Shown here piece by piece: positions 28,792 through 37,378 of a DNA stretch of 64,000 nucleotides (position 1 is the first letter of the stretch; each line of letters begins with the position of its first letter). The notes below the pieces were generated by a model. It was not told where the DNA came from, searched no databases, and saw only the letters and a list, made by a program, of their open reading frames with translations. This DNA is from Gallionella capsiferriformans ES-2 (GTDB lineage Bacteria; Pseudomonadota; Gammaproteobacteria; Burkholderiales; Gallionellaceae), in NCBI RefSeq assembly GCF_000145255.1, contig NC_014394.1, forward strand, positions 2,914,001-2,978,000, in the 5' to 3' direction. Made by a program: the position numbers and the translations under genes.

Positions 28792-29348
28792 AAGTGAATA
28801 TCTTTGCACTACCGCAATTTAGTCTGCGTTTTTTCCCTATCTGGCGGCGCAATTACATGGTCTGGAAAAAGATGGCAGGCCCGTCCATTCTGGGACATCT
28901 GGCCGATCCTGTGATCTATATGCTGGGTTTAGGTTACGGCTTGGGCGGCATGCTGCCCGAAATCGGCGGCATGTCCTACATCGCCTTTTTGTCCGCCGGC
29001 ACGGTCTGTTACAGCACGATGAACAGCGCCAGTTTCGAGGCGTTATATTCCGGCTTCGCGCGCATGCACGAGCAACGCACCTGGGAAGCCATCCTCAACA
29101 CCCCGATCACGCTGGACGATATCGTGCTCTCGGAGATGTTCTGGGCGGCGAGCAAGAGCCTGTTATCGGGCATCGCAGTGCTGATGGTGATCTGGGTACT
29201 GGGCTTATCGCACTCGCTGATGTCGCTGTGGATCATTCCGCTGGCCCTACTGGTCGGGCTGTGCTTCGCGGCCCTGGGACTGATTGTGACGGCACTGGCA
29301 CCGGGCTATGAATTTTTCATGTTTATACGGACGCCAAATAGTATTTGA
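28788..29348 (+). pseudogene. nodJ: ABC-2 permease NodJ, 3' part lost at an insertion junction
   Basis: NodJ is a six-span permease of about 260 residues. Only about 178 residues of family sequence remain here, through GYEFFMF (to about 29324), after which a short unrelated tail (IRTPNSI) and stop follow. The retained part is normal (NYMVWKKMAGPSILGHLADP, LGYGLGGMLPEI, QRTWEAILNTP). The last two spans are missing, so the transporter is probably inactive from this copy. A complete diverged nodJ lies at 53685. The break point is the same codon region (FFMF) in both. Confidence 0.85.
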
Positions 29349-29769
29349 TGGATAATATTTTTTCAATCATCACGAAGTTATATGGAGAGTAAAAAAGACT
29401 CGATGTAATTTGCGCACTTTTATGCCTAATTTACCACCTAAGATTTTCCATATGCAATCCAAATGGTTGGCTGAAATATCTTAGATTTGAATAACTGGTA
29501 TTGTGGCGTAAGCAGTCGTAGAATGACGCGAAAATATACATTTGCCACAAGCGGCTTAGTGCCATTTGCGGATGGTCAATTGGCAAAATTGATCGACTGC
29601 TTGCTAATGGACAGCGGTCGTTGGATGCTTTGGTGTTGGCCGGACAAAAACATGAACAATCCAGCCGTTAAAGACTAAATCTTATCTGCCCCGACAGTCA
29701 GTTTCTCTTCATCCTCATCTCAAATACATACCGGCCCCTCTTATAACTCCCGCTTTAGTGTTGAAGTAT
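29349..29769. other. Non-coding stretch between the nodJ break and the IS4 element
   Basis: AT-rich sequence unlike the GC-rich nodIJ genes before it. I see no convincing gene. A 63-codon frame at 29487-29678 has no ribosome site and no recognisable family. The left end of the inserted segment should lie at about 29321-29330, but no clear terminal repeat could be matched by eye to the right side near 53.5 kb. Confidence 0.5.
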
Positions 29770-31112
29770 CACTACTGTCCGGTTAAAAATCGAATAGATT
29801 CAATTGTTTACTGATGTCCGGTTCGTCAAGATTCTGTATCGCATTTGCAACCATTTGATTTATTGGGGTTTTATCGAACATATTGACCTCAAAAAGATTC
29901 AGTAAAATCTGCTGGGAGGCAGGAAGATTGAGCTGTTTTTTGGCAATGCTGACCAGCAGGTAAACGCATATTGCGATCCAGATTTGGGATTTGACGGCAT
30001 TGAGGGAATTGCCATAGAAATGTTTGATGGCAAGGTTTTGCTTGAGCCACTTGAAGAACAGTTCGATTTGCCAGCGATTTTTGTAGATATTGGCGATGGT
30101 CAGCGCGGGCAAATCGAAGCGATTGGTCAGGAACACCAAATGCTTGCCGGTTTCCGGGTCGCGGAAAGAAACCCGGCGCAGGCGTTCCGGGTAAGCGGTT
30201 TTTGATTTGGGTGTCGCCAGCAGTATGGTTTGATCGCAGCGTAATCCAGTGGCTTTGTCCACTTCGCGCGACGCAATCCAGGTAAAGCGGAGATTGTTCT
30301 TTGCGCGGATGACAAAGGTAACTTGGCGCTGGTGTAGCGCATACAATCTGGCGAAGTGCAGGTAGCCCCGATCAATGACGACGATGGTGCCAGCGGGGAA
30401 TGGGATCACGTCGAGCAGATTGACATCGTGAACCTTGCCGGTGGTAATGGACAGAAACACAGGGATTGAACCGCGCAGATCAATGATGGTGTGCGCTTTG
30501 ACGGCGGCCTTGGTTGAACGAAATTCCGCCCAGGGGAACAGCGTCAGGCACAGATCGATGGTGGTCGAGTCCATGGCGTAGAGCGGTTCTTTGAGTCCCA
30601 GGCCGATGTCCTCGTCCCGGTACAGTTCGAGCGCTATGGAGATCAAACGATGGCCGAGTGCCTCGAACAGCCGCCAGTCGCGCCGTTCGTTGGCATCGGC
30701 CAGTGTGGAACGGGATACTTTGCTGCGGATACCGATATGGTAAAGCTTGCTCTTCTGAGAATTGAGACAGGCAACCAAATCACGCAAGCCATCGCGCCGG
30801 GTCAGTTGTGCATAGGCCATGCAGATGAATTGGCTCCATGCGGAGAAATGCTTGATCCCGTGGTTGGCGGCAAAGCGCTCGGTCAGATATTCGAAATGAT
30901 TGAACGGCACGAAGTCCAGCAATTGTGCGAAAACTGTTTTGCCCCGATTCATGCTGCCGCTCCGTCTGCCGATTAAAGGGCAAACGATACGGTTTTTTAA
31001 CCAAAGGCGATTCCAGATAGTATTTGAAATCGTCGGAATGCAAAAACGTGCTGAAAGCCACGTCAATAAAGGGCTACAGCGAAATGAACTTAAAATCTAC
31101 CGGACAGTAGTG
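29770..31112. mobile_element. Complete IS4-family insertion sequence, 1343 bp
   Basis: The left end CACTACTGTCCGGT (29770-29783) and the right end (31099-31112) are perfect inverted copies for 14 bases. The 9-bp target duplication TTGAAGTAT flanks both sides (29761-29769 and 31113-31121). One intact transposase gene fills it, and its stop codon lies in the left inverted repeat. The perfect repeats and duplication point to recent transposition, upstream of the phn operon and downstream of the nodJ break. Confidence 0.9.
29783..30952 (-). CDS. IS4-family transposase (DUF4372 plus DDE domain)
   Basis: 389 residues from ATG 30952 (MNRGKTVFAQLLDFVPFNHF), preceded by GGAG. The longer frame from 31066 would run into the inverted repeat side and lacks family similarity. 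The N-terminal DUF4372 region is about 1-75. The DDE catalytic core has D in LYAMDSTTIDLCL, D in IVVIDRGYLHF, and the E of the Y-(2)-R-(3)-E-(6)-K signature in YKNRWQIELFFKWLKQNL. It appears intact. Confidence 0.92.
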   Translation of the reverse strand: MNRGKTVFAQLLDFVPFNHFEYLTERFAANHGIKHFSAWSQFICMAYAQLTRRDGLRDLVACLNSQKSKLYHIGIRSKVSRSTLADANERRDWRLFEALGHRLISIALELYRDEDIGLGLKEPLYAMDSTTIDLCLTLFPWAEFRSTKAAVKAHTIIDLRGSIPVFLSITTGKVHDVNLLDVIPFPAGTIVVIDRGYLHFARLYALHQRQVTFVIRAKNNLRFTWIASREVDKATGLRCDQTILLATPKSKTAYPERLRRVSFRDPETGKHLVFLTNRFDLPALTIANIYKNRWQIELFFKWLKQNLAIKHFYGNSLNAVKSQIWIAICVYLLVSIAKKQLNLPASQQILLNLFEVNMFDKTPINQMVANAIQNLDEPDISKQLNLFDF

Positions 31113-31212
31113 TTGAAGTATTAATAATTCACAAAACTTTAACAAAAGCTTAATTCGCTTGAAATAGTTCTAACTCATGATGTGTGTCATTACATATCTA
31201 GACATCTACCTC

Positions 31213-31938
31213 ATGAGTCTTTACGCAATTGATCGCGACACCGGAATTACCCTTTACGCACAAATCGCCGAAGTGCTCGAGCGTGACTATGTTCGTCAGG
31301 GCGCGGCGGGCGATCGATTGCCTGCGGAAGGTGAGTTGGCGGCACGCTTTGCCGTTAATCGTCATACTTTGCGTCGTGCCGTTGATGAACTGATTTCGCA
31401 AGGATTGCTTGAGCGGCGTCATGGTGTAGGTATTTTTATTACTGATCAGTTGCTCGATTATCGCGTAGGTGCCAATACGCGTTTTACTCAAACGTTGGCC
31501 GATATCGGTATTTCTACCGATACACGCGTGATACGAAAAATGATTACTCCTGCGCCTGCGGGTGTTGCGCGCAACTTGGCGCTGCTGGCTGACGAACCTG
31601 TTCTTTGGCTTGAAACATTACGCTTGGCCGATGGCTTGCCCTTCTGTGTTATTTCCCATTTTCTGCCTGTTAAACCATTTAGCGAATTGCTGGATGACTA
31701 TGCCGGCGGCTCGTTGCATGACTTTTTAGAGAAAAATCACGGCGCACTTCATCGTACCGAAAGTCTGGTAACCGCCGTGCTTCCTCAAGGCGACGATGCA
31801 AAGCTGCTGGGAATTACCCAAAATCGGCCCGTCTTGCGGGTCAAGAGTTTGAACGTGCTGGATCGGGATAACTCTCCGGTCGAGTACGCCATTACCCGGT
31901 TCCGCGCAGACCGGATCCAACTGCGCATCACACCCTAA
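31213..31938 (+). CDS. phnF: GntR/HutC-family regulator PhnF
   Basis: A transcription regulator of phosphonate genes. The N-terminal winged helix has ITLYAQIAEVL, LPAEGELAARFAVNRHTLRR and LLERRHGVGIFI. The C-terminal UTRA domain ends in PVEYAITRFRADRIQLRI. ATG 31213 is preferred because family members start close to the winged helix, although no strong ribosome site precedes it; ATG 31177 or 31180 are alternatives. It reads toward phnD, 38 bases away. It probably represses the operon until a ligand binds. Confidence 0.88.
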   Translation: MSLYAIDRDTGITLYAQIAEVLERDYVRQGAAGDRLPAEGELAARFAVNRHTLRRAVDELISQGLLERRHGVGIFITDQLLDYRVGANTRFTQTLADIGISTDTRVIRKMITPAPAGVARNLALLADEPVLWLETLRLADGLPFCVISHFLPVKPFSELLDDYAGGSLHDFLEKNHGALHRTESLVTAVLPQGDDAKLLGITQNRPVLRVKSLNVLDRDNSPVEYAITRFRADRIQLRITP

Positions 31939-31976
31939 AACCTCCCTACCAAACTGAATCCAACAGGAGTTTCAAC

Positions 31977-32846
31977 ATGCAATTTAACAAACTTGTTCTT
32001 TCCATGCTGATCGGCGCTTCGCTGATGAGTGCAACTGCAGCGGTACAGGCTCGCGAATTAGTACTTGGCTTGATTCCAGCTGATAACAACGAAGAAATGA
32101 TCAAAACCTTCGAACCGATGCGCGCCTATCTGGAAAAGAAGCTGGGTCAAAAAGTGAAAATGTTCACTGCAACGGACTACGCCGGCGTGATTGAGGCGAT
32201 GAAAAAGAAGCGTGTTGATATCGCCTGGTTCGGCCCTTTGTCGTATTACCTGGCTGAACAAGAAGCAGGTGCTGAAGCTTTTGCCGTCGGCATTCGTGAA
32301 GGCAGCAATTCAGCTACTTACAAGAGCATCATCGTTACGCCTTGCGACAGTGGCATCAAAAGCATTATGGATTTACAAGGCAAGAGCGTTGCGTTTGTTG
32401 ACCCAGCCTCTACCTCTGGCGGTTTGATGCCGAGCTACATGGTGAAGCAAGCGACCGGCAAGATGCCTCAGGAATTTTTCGGTAAGTTTACCTATGCTGG
32501 TTCGCACGATGCAGCGGAATTGGCTGTGAAGAACAAGACCGTTGATGCGGCGGCAGACAATGACATTACCTATCCAAAGATGTTGGAAAAAGGTCTGATT
32601 ACCAAGGAAAGCAATTGCATCATCGCCGAATCATCACCGTTGCCAGGTTCTCCTCTGGTTTACCGCGGTGATTTACCTAAGGAACTGAAAGCACAAATTC
32701 GCGATGCAATCTTGAATGCAGACAAGGAAATCAAAGTAACAGGCTACGGCAAGATCAGCCATTACGTTGCGGTTGAGCCTAAAGATTATCAAATGATCCG
32801 CAATATGGTTAAAGAACTTGGCCTTAAGAAAGAGCAGCTGAAGTAA
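31977..32846 (+). CDS. phnD: Phosphonate ABC transporter substrate-binding protein PhnD
   Basis: A periplasmic receptor for phosphonates, 289 residues. The signal peptide is KLVLSMLIGASLMSATAAV with cleavage near VQA. Family segments are LVLGLIPADNNEEMIKTFEP, TATDYAGVIEAMKKKRVDIA, WFGPLSYYLAE and FVDPASTSGGLMPSYM, where the STSGG loop binds the phosphonate. AGGAG precedes ATG 31977. A 12-bp hairpin separates it from phnC and may raise its transcript level relative to the rest. Confidence 0.95.
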   Translation: MQFNKLVLSMLIGASLMSATAAVQARELVLGLIPADNNEEMIKTFEPMRAYLEKKLGQKVKMFTATDYAGVIEAMKKKRVDIAWFGPLSYYLAEQEAGAEAFAVGIREGSNSATYKSIIVTPCDSGIKSIMDLQGKSVAFVDPASTSGGLMPSYMVKQATGKMPQEFFGKFTYAGSHDAAELAVKNKTVDAAADNDITYPKMLEKGLITKESNCIIAESSPLPGSPLVYRGDLPKELKAQIRDAILNADKEIKVTGYGKISHYVAVEPKDYQMIRNMVKELGLKKEQLK

Positions 32847-32854
32847 TTGAAGTG

Positions 32855-32885
32855 TCGCGGTCGGCAAAGTAGATGCCGACCGCGA
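32855..32885 (+). other. Intercistronic stem-loop between phnD and phnC
   Basis: TCGCGGTCGGCA (32855-32866) pairs perfectly with TGCCGACCGCGA (32874-32885) around a 7-base loop. No U-run follows, so it is not a typical intrinsic terminator. Hairpins at this position after binding-protein genes commonly protect the upstream message from 3' exonucleases. That role is inferred here. The phnC ribosome site (AGGAGG) begins about 8 bases after the stem. Confidence 0.75.
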
Positions 32886-32902
32886 ATTAATTAGGAGGTC
32901 GT

Positions 32903-33682
32903 ATGGCTAAAATCATTATAAAAGACATCGGCAAACGTTATGCCAATGGATTTGAAGCACTCAAGGGCGTTAGCGCAGAAATTGCAGCGGGTTCTTTCAC
33001 GGTTATTCTCGGCCCGTCTGGCGCGGGGAAGTCTACTTTATTACGCACTATCAATGGGTTGGAAACAGCTACTGCAGGCACCATTCAGATAGGAGAACAA
33101 GTCGTCACGCAAAACAATCTTCGTGAAGTTCGTTCACAAGTTGGCATGGTGTTTCAGCATTTCAATCTGGTGGATCGATTGTCAGTCATGACCAATGTGC
33201 TCACCGGGCGTTTGTCGCATCGTTCGTGGCTGGGAAGTCTTTTGTATTTATTTCGTCGCACCGATCTGGATCTTGCGCACGATGCGTTAATTCGGGTGGG
33301 ATTGACAGACAAAGCCTGGAATCGCGCTGATAAATTGTCAGGTGGACAACAGCAGCGTGTCGGTATTGCCCGTGCGCTGGCGCAACAACCGCGTGTGATT
33401 CTGGCCGATGAGCCGGTCGCCAGCCTGGATCCTGTTGCCAGCGAGGAGATCATGGGGTTGCTGCGCGAAATTTGTACGCGCGACGGAATTACCGTGGTGG
33501 TCAATCTGCATCAGGTCGAATTGGCTAAGCGTTTCGCTGACCGCATCATCGGACTGAATGACGGACTGGTGGTGTATGACGGTCCTGCCAGCGGCTTGGA
33601 TAGCGCAACGCTGAGTCGAATCTATAGTCGCAACGGAGATCAAGTCGATGAGCAACTCGAAACTATGCTGGCCTACGCCTAA
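32903..33682 (+). CDS. phnC: Phosphonate ABC transporter ATP-binding protein PhnC
   Basis: 259 residues. Walker A is GPSGAGKSTLL, the signature is LSGGQQQRVGIARAL, Walker B is VILADEPVASLDPVASEEI, and the switch is VVVNLHQVELAKRF. It energises uptake with PhnD and the two PhnE permeases. A strong AGGAGG lies upstream of ATG 32903. It overlaps phnE1 by 35 bases, which is long but leaves both reading frames family-typical. Confidence 0.95.
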   Translation: MAKIIIKDIGKRYANGFEALKGVSAEIAAGSFTVILGPSGAGKSTLLRTINGLETATAGTIQIGEQVVTQNNLREVRSQVGMVFQHFNLVDRLSVMTNVLTGRLSHRSWLGSLLYLFRRTDLDLAHDALIRVGLTDKAWNRADKLSGGQQQRVGIARALAQQPRVILADEPVASLDPVASEEIMGLLREICTRDGITVVVNLHQVELAKRFADRIIGLNDGLVVYDGPASGLDSATLSRIYSRNGDQVDEQLETMLAYA

Positions 33683-34445
33683 CGGACGACCTGGCTTGGT
33701 ACCGACGCTGTCACTACTCGCCTGTATCTTGCTTTTAGCGATCAGCGCACCGGCGGTCGAGCTTGATTTTGGGCGGATTGTCACTGCCATTCCTCGCATG
33801 TTGGCTTTTGCGGGAAATTTGCTGGTTCTCCCCGATTGGGAATACTTGCCGATATTGGCTAAAAATATCTTGCAGACCATCGAAATGACGTTTCTGGCGA
33901 CCAGTATTGCGCTGGTCATTAGTCTGCCATTGGGCGTTCTGGCGGCTAAAAATACCAGCCCGCATCCTGCTGTTTTTCATGCGACACGCAATTTACTGTC
34001 CTTGATGCGCGCGCTGCCCGAACTGGTCTGGGCATTGGTGTTTGTCTCTGCGGTGGGCTTAGGTCCTTTGCCGGGAATCATGGCACTGTCATTCGTGACG
34101 GTCGGCTTCATGGGCAAGTTTTTTGCCGAAAGCATTGAAGTGGTCGATCAGCGTCAGCTGGAAGGGGTGGTGGCACAGGGGGCAAGTTGGTTGCAACTGC
34201 GTACTTTCGCTCATTTTCCGCAAGCATTTCCTGACTTTGTTGGCACGGTGATGTACGTGCTGGATCACAACCTGCGGGCCGCTGCGATTCTAGGTTTGGT
34301 GGGCGCGGGCGGTATCGGATATGACCTAGTGATGGCCATGCGGATGTTCGACTATGACCGGCTGCTGCCCATTGCGCTGTCTATTTACATCGTGGTGACG
34401 TTGCTGGATCGCGCATCCGATCACTTTCGCATGAGGATGATTTAA
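33648..34445 (+). CDS. phnE1: Phosphonate ABC transporter permease PhnE (first copy)
   Basis: 265 residues with about five to six spans. The binding-protein-dependent permease motif is visible as MGKFFAESIEVVDQRQLEGV followed by GASWLQLRTFAHFPQA. LVGAGGIGYDL near the end is typical of PhnE. The start ATG 33648 lies inside phnC. It is directly followed by a second permease gene with no intergenic base, so the transporter is probably a heterodimer. Confidence 0.93.
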   Translation: MSNSKLCWPTPNGRPGLVPTLSLLACILLLAISAPAVELDFGRIVTAIPRMLAFAGNLLVLPDWEYLPILAKNILQTIEMTFLATSIALVISLPLGVLAAKNTSPHPAVFHATRNLLSLMRALPELVWALVFVSAVGLGPLPGIMALSFVTVGFMGKFFAESIEVVDQRQLEGVVAQGASWLQLRTFAHFPQAFPDFVGTVMYVLDHNLRAAAILGLVGAGGIGYDLVMAMRMFDYDRLLPIALSIYIVVTLLDRASDHFRMRMI

Positions 34446-35240
34446 ATGGCTGAGAAAATAATCGAACGTCCTGCCTTACCTAAGAAGCCGTTCAATCCTA
34501 CTTCCGTCTGGTTGTCGGGTTGGCTGGCGCTGATTTGGCTAATTATTGTCGATCTTGAGTTGTCATTTGAGACGCTGCTGTATGGCGTACAGGACATTTT
34601 CGAGTATTTCAGCCGCTACAGTCGCCCTAATTTTGAGGACTTATCTAGATATGTAGAACTGTTGGGGCAAACGCTGGCAACGGCGTTGTGGGGAAGTACT
34701 CTGGCGATTGTCGTGGCGGTGCTGTTAGCGCCGTTCGCCGCTCGAAACCTGTCACCGAATGCCGTGACCTATCGTATTGCGCGTGAATTGCTCAACTTTA
34801 TGCGTGCCATGCCGGATTTGTTGCTGGCATTGATTTTTGTCGCTGCACTGGGCTTGGGGCCGTTGCCGGGCGCCTTGGCGTTGGGCGTACATACGGCAGG
34901 ATTTCTGGGTAAGTTCTTTGCGGAAAGTCTGGAACGCGTAGATAACGGGATTTATGAAGCCGTCACAGCGACCGGTGCATCGCGTATTCAACTGGTGATG
35001 TATGCAGGATGGCCGTCTATTCAACGCGAAGCGCTGGGTTACATGCTCTATATCTTCGACCGCAATGTACGCATGGCCGCAGTATTGGGTCTGGTCGGCG
35101 CGGGTGGTATTGGTCTTGCTCTGCATGACACCTTACGCATGTTCAATTACGACCAATCAGCCGCGCTGATTGTGGTGATTCTGGTCACGATTTTAACGAT
35201 TGATTATCTGTCTACCTGGATAAGAGGAAAACTTAACTAA
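34446..35240 (+). CDS. phnE2: Phosphonate ABC transporter permease PhnE (second copy)
   Basis: 264 residues, the same architecture as phnE1: FLGKFFAESLERVDNGIYEA, TGASRIQLVMYAGWPSIQ and GLVGAGGIGLALHDT. The paralogues differ mainly in the N-terminal 60 residues. Two adjacent phnE genes are common in proteobacterial C-P lyase operons. Start ATG 34446 directly follows the phnE1 stop. The stop shares one base with the phnG start (TAATG). Confidence 0.93.
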   Translation: MAEKIIERPALPKKPFNPTSVWLSGWLALIWLIIVDLELSFETLLYGVQDIFEYFSRYSRPNFEDLSRYVELLGQTLATALWGSTLAIVVAVLLAPFAARNLSPNAVTYRIARELLNFMRAMPDLLLALIFVAALGLGPLPGALALGVHTAGFLGKFFAESLERVDNGIYEAVTATGASRIQLVMYAGWPSIQREALGYMLYIFDRNVRMAAVLGLVGAGGIGLALHDTLRMFNYDQSAALIVVILVTILTIDYLSTWIRGKLN

Positions 35241-35704
35241 TGAATATTCTAAGAAATGATTGGCCGCGCGCGCTCTGTCAATTAAACGCGGCTGAGATCA
35301 AAGCGGTTGCTGCAAGCCTTAGCAGTGACATTGAAGTGCGCGATGTGGTCTTGCCACAGGCAGGGCTAGGTCTGTTGAGTCTAACCGATGGTGCGTTTCA
35401 TGAGCCGTTTTACCTGGGTGAAATCCCGGTGGCTCGCGCCGAGGTGATCTTGAAAACAACTGATGGTCGTGAGGTTCAAGGTGGCAGCGTATTGGTTGAT
35501 GACCGAGCACAACTGGCTCGTTCCATCGCCATTCTCGATGCAATCCTGTCGGGTAAGTTACCGGGTTGTGACGTGGCCGAAAAGCTGGTTAAAAAGGGAG
35601 AGCTGATGCGTATGCAAAAGATAAGCGAACGCCGACAAATGCTGGCTGCCACTCGTGTCGATTTTTCGCTGCTGGAACAAGAGGATGACGAAGATGCTGA
35701 ATGA
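35240..35704 (+). CDS. phnG: C-P lyase core subunit PhnG
   Basis: 154 residues, a normal length. PhnG is part of the PhnGHIJ core complex and with PhnI, PhnH and PhnL converts MgATP and phosphonate to ribose-1-phosphonate-5-triphosphate. Family segments are LRNDWPRALCQLNAAEIKAV, VLPQAGLGLLSLTDGAFHEP and FYLGEIPVARAEV. An acidic tail (EQEDDEDAE) overlaps the phnH start. Confidence 0.93.
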   Translation: MNILRNDWPRALCQLNAAEIKAVAASLSSDIEVRDVVLPQAGLGLLSLTDGAFHEPFYLGEIPVARAEVILKTTDGREVQGGSVLVDDRAQLARSIAILDAILSGKLPGCDVAEKLVKKGELMRMQKISERRQMLAATRVDFSLLEQEDDEDAE

Positions 35705-36275
35705 AACGATCAATTGTTCGCCGGCTATCTGGCAACCCATGATGCAACAGCAGGTATTTCGCGGCTTGCTTGATAGCTTTAGCTATCCGGGACGCATTAC
35801 CCCCTGTGCCGATCATGAGACAAGCGCTTGTCTTGCAGTTCTGATTGCGCTGGTTGATGGCGAAACCACGCTGGCAGATCCTCAGCAATTGTTGAGTTCA
35901 GCATTGTGGGCCAGGTTGGAAACGCGCCCCTGCGTTTTGGAGAAGGCGGCGTTTATTCTGCTGAATGGTGCTCCAGAACCTGATTTTGATCCGTGCATAG
36001 GCACACTGGATGCGCCTGAAACGGGGGCTACTATTTTATTGCGCGTGGCTGCATTGCACCCCGATTTGACTGGCAATCTTAGCTTGCATTTGAGTGGTCC
36101 CGGCATTGAAAGTACAACGTCCATCAGTGTAGACGGACTGCATCCCGCGTGGATTGACGCGCGTCAGGAATGGGTATCGGCTTTTCCACTTGGTGTCGAT
36201 TTTCTGCTGTGTGATGAACATCATTTTGTGGCAATGCCGCGAACCACGCAGATCACAATAGGAGATGCAGCATGA
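35694..36275 (+). CDS. phnH: C-P lyase core subunit PhnH
   Basis: 193 residues from ATG 35694, which overlaps the phnG end by 11 bases. ATG 35685 is a possible earlier start. The family opening is QVFRGLLDSFSYPGRI, where the YPG turn is conserved. Later segments are LVDGETTLAD, HLSGPGIE and EWVSAFPLGVDFLLCDEHHF, with the LGVD motif. It is a structural component of the PhnGHIJ complex. It overlaps phnI by ATGA. Confidence 0.93.
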   Translation: MLNETINCSPAIWQPMMQQQVFRGLLDSFSYPGRITPCADHETSACLAVLIALVDGETTLADPQQLLSSALWARLETRPCVLEKAAFILLNGAPEPDFDPCIGTLDAPETGATILLRVAALHPDLTGNLSLHLSGPGIESTTSISVDGLHPAWIDARQEWVSAFPLGVDFLLCDEHHFVAMPRTTQITIGDAA

Positions 36276-37378
36276 GTTACGTTGCAATCAAAGGCGGTAA
36301 AGCGGCCATCGATGGCGCCGCCGCCGCGACCGATTATATGCGCTGCATGAATGCAGTTGATGAGCCGATCAAGTTGTCCGTCATCGAAGATCAGTTGCGC
36401 TTGTTGACCTCAAGAATCGTTTCCGAAGGCGGGCTTTATCACCCGAAACTGGCCGCACTCGCGCTCAAGCAATTTCAGGGCGATACGCTGGAAGCGGCTT
36501 TTGCCTTGCGCGCCTATCGCTCAACCAAGCCCAGATTGCTGGAAACACCGCTACAAGACACGTCGAAAATGCGCTGTATTCGTCGCATCTCATCGGCCTT
36601 CAAGGACATTCCGGGCGGTCAAATGTTGGGTGCGACGTTCGATTATGCCTTGCGTCTGTTGCGTCTCGATCTGGCAAATGAAGACCCTGCTGCATTTCGA
36701 GAAGTTGCCAAAAATTTCCTCAATAATACGCCAGAGGCTGATTTGCCGGATAGTTTTCCGAAGGTGCTGGACGCGTTGCGTGCCGAAGGTTTACTGCCAC
36801 CGTTAGGCTTGATGCGCGAGCAAGCCTTTGATATTACACGCGACCCACTGGTATTCCCGGTGCCGCGCTCAGCAGCACTCGCTACCATGGCGCGTGCTGA
36901 AACCGGCTCTTTGCTGGCGATGGCGTATTCAAATATGCGTGGTTATGGCGATGTGCATCCTACCGTGGCAGAGCTCCGCGTGGGTTATCTGCCGGTCATG
37001 CTGCCGCATCCTGTGACCGGTGAATTGATGGAAGCCGGTGAAGTACTGATGACCGAATGCGAAGTGGTTGCGATGTATGAAAGCGGCAACGCCGGTGACA
37101 TGCCAGTCTTTACCTTGGGTTACGGTGCGTGTTTTGGTCACAATGAAGTCAAGGCAATCAGCATGGCGATCCTTGATCGTTCATTGCAAAAAGGTATGCG
37201 TGACGGTCCTGATAACCCTTCAGAAGATCCTGAATTTGTCTTGTTGCATGTGGATGGGGTTGATTCAATGGGCTTCGCCTCTCATTACAAAATGCCGCAT
37301 TACGTCACCTTTCAGTCGGATATGGATCGCTTGCGCACCACGCAAGGCAAGGTGCGTAAGTCAGGAGAAACAGAATGA
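36272..37378 (+). CDS. phnI: C-P lyase core subunit PhnI (nucleosidase)
   Basis: 368 residues. PhnI displaces adenine from ATP with phosphonate in the presence of PhnG, H and L. The sequence is typical throughout: MSYVAIKGGKAAID, RLLTSRIVSEGGLYHPKLAA, MRCIRRISSAFKDIPGGQML and GYGACFGHNEVKAISMAILD. The end overlaps phnJ by ATGA. Nothing is missing or unusual. Confidence 0.96.
   Translation: MSYVAIKGGKAAIDGAAAATDYMRCMNAVDEPIKLSVIEDQLRLLTSRIVSEGGLYHPKLAALALKQFQGDTLEAAFALRAYRSTKPRLLETPLQDTSKMRCIRRISSAFKDIPGGQMLGATFDYALRLLRLDLANEDPAAFREVAKNFLNNTPEADLPDSFPKVLDALRAEGLLPPLGLMREQAFDITRDPLVFPVPRSAALATMARAETGSLLAMAYSNMRGYGDVHPTVAELRVGYLPVMLPHPVTGELMEAGEVLMTECEVVAMYESGNAGDMPVFTLGYGACFGHNEVKAISMAILDRSLQKGMRDGPDNPSEDPEFVLLHVDGVDSMGFASHYKMPHYVTFQSDMDRLRTTQGKVRKSGETE

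Noticed and set aside
29487..29678. 63-codon frame between broken nodJ and the IS4 element
   Set aside because: No ribosome site and no recognisable family. Probably chance in non-coding DNA.
31180..31212. Possible Pho box or PhnF operator upstream of phnF (TGTCAT and TCTAGA elements)
   Set aside because: TGTCAT has no second copy at the 11-base spacing of a Pho box, and the TCTAGA symmetry is too short to call an operator.
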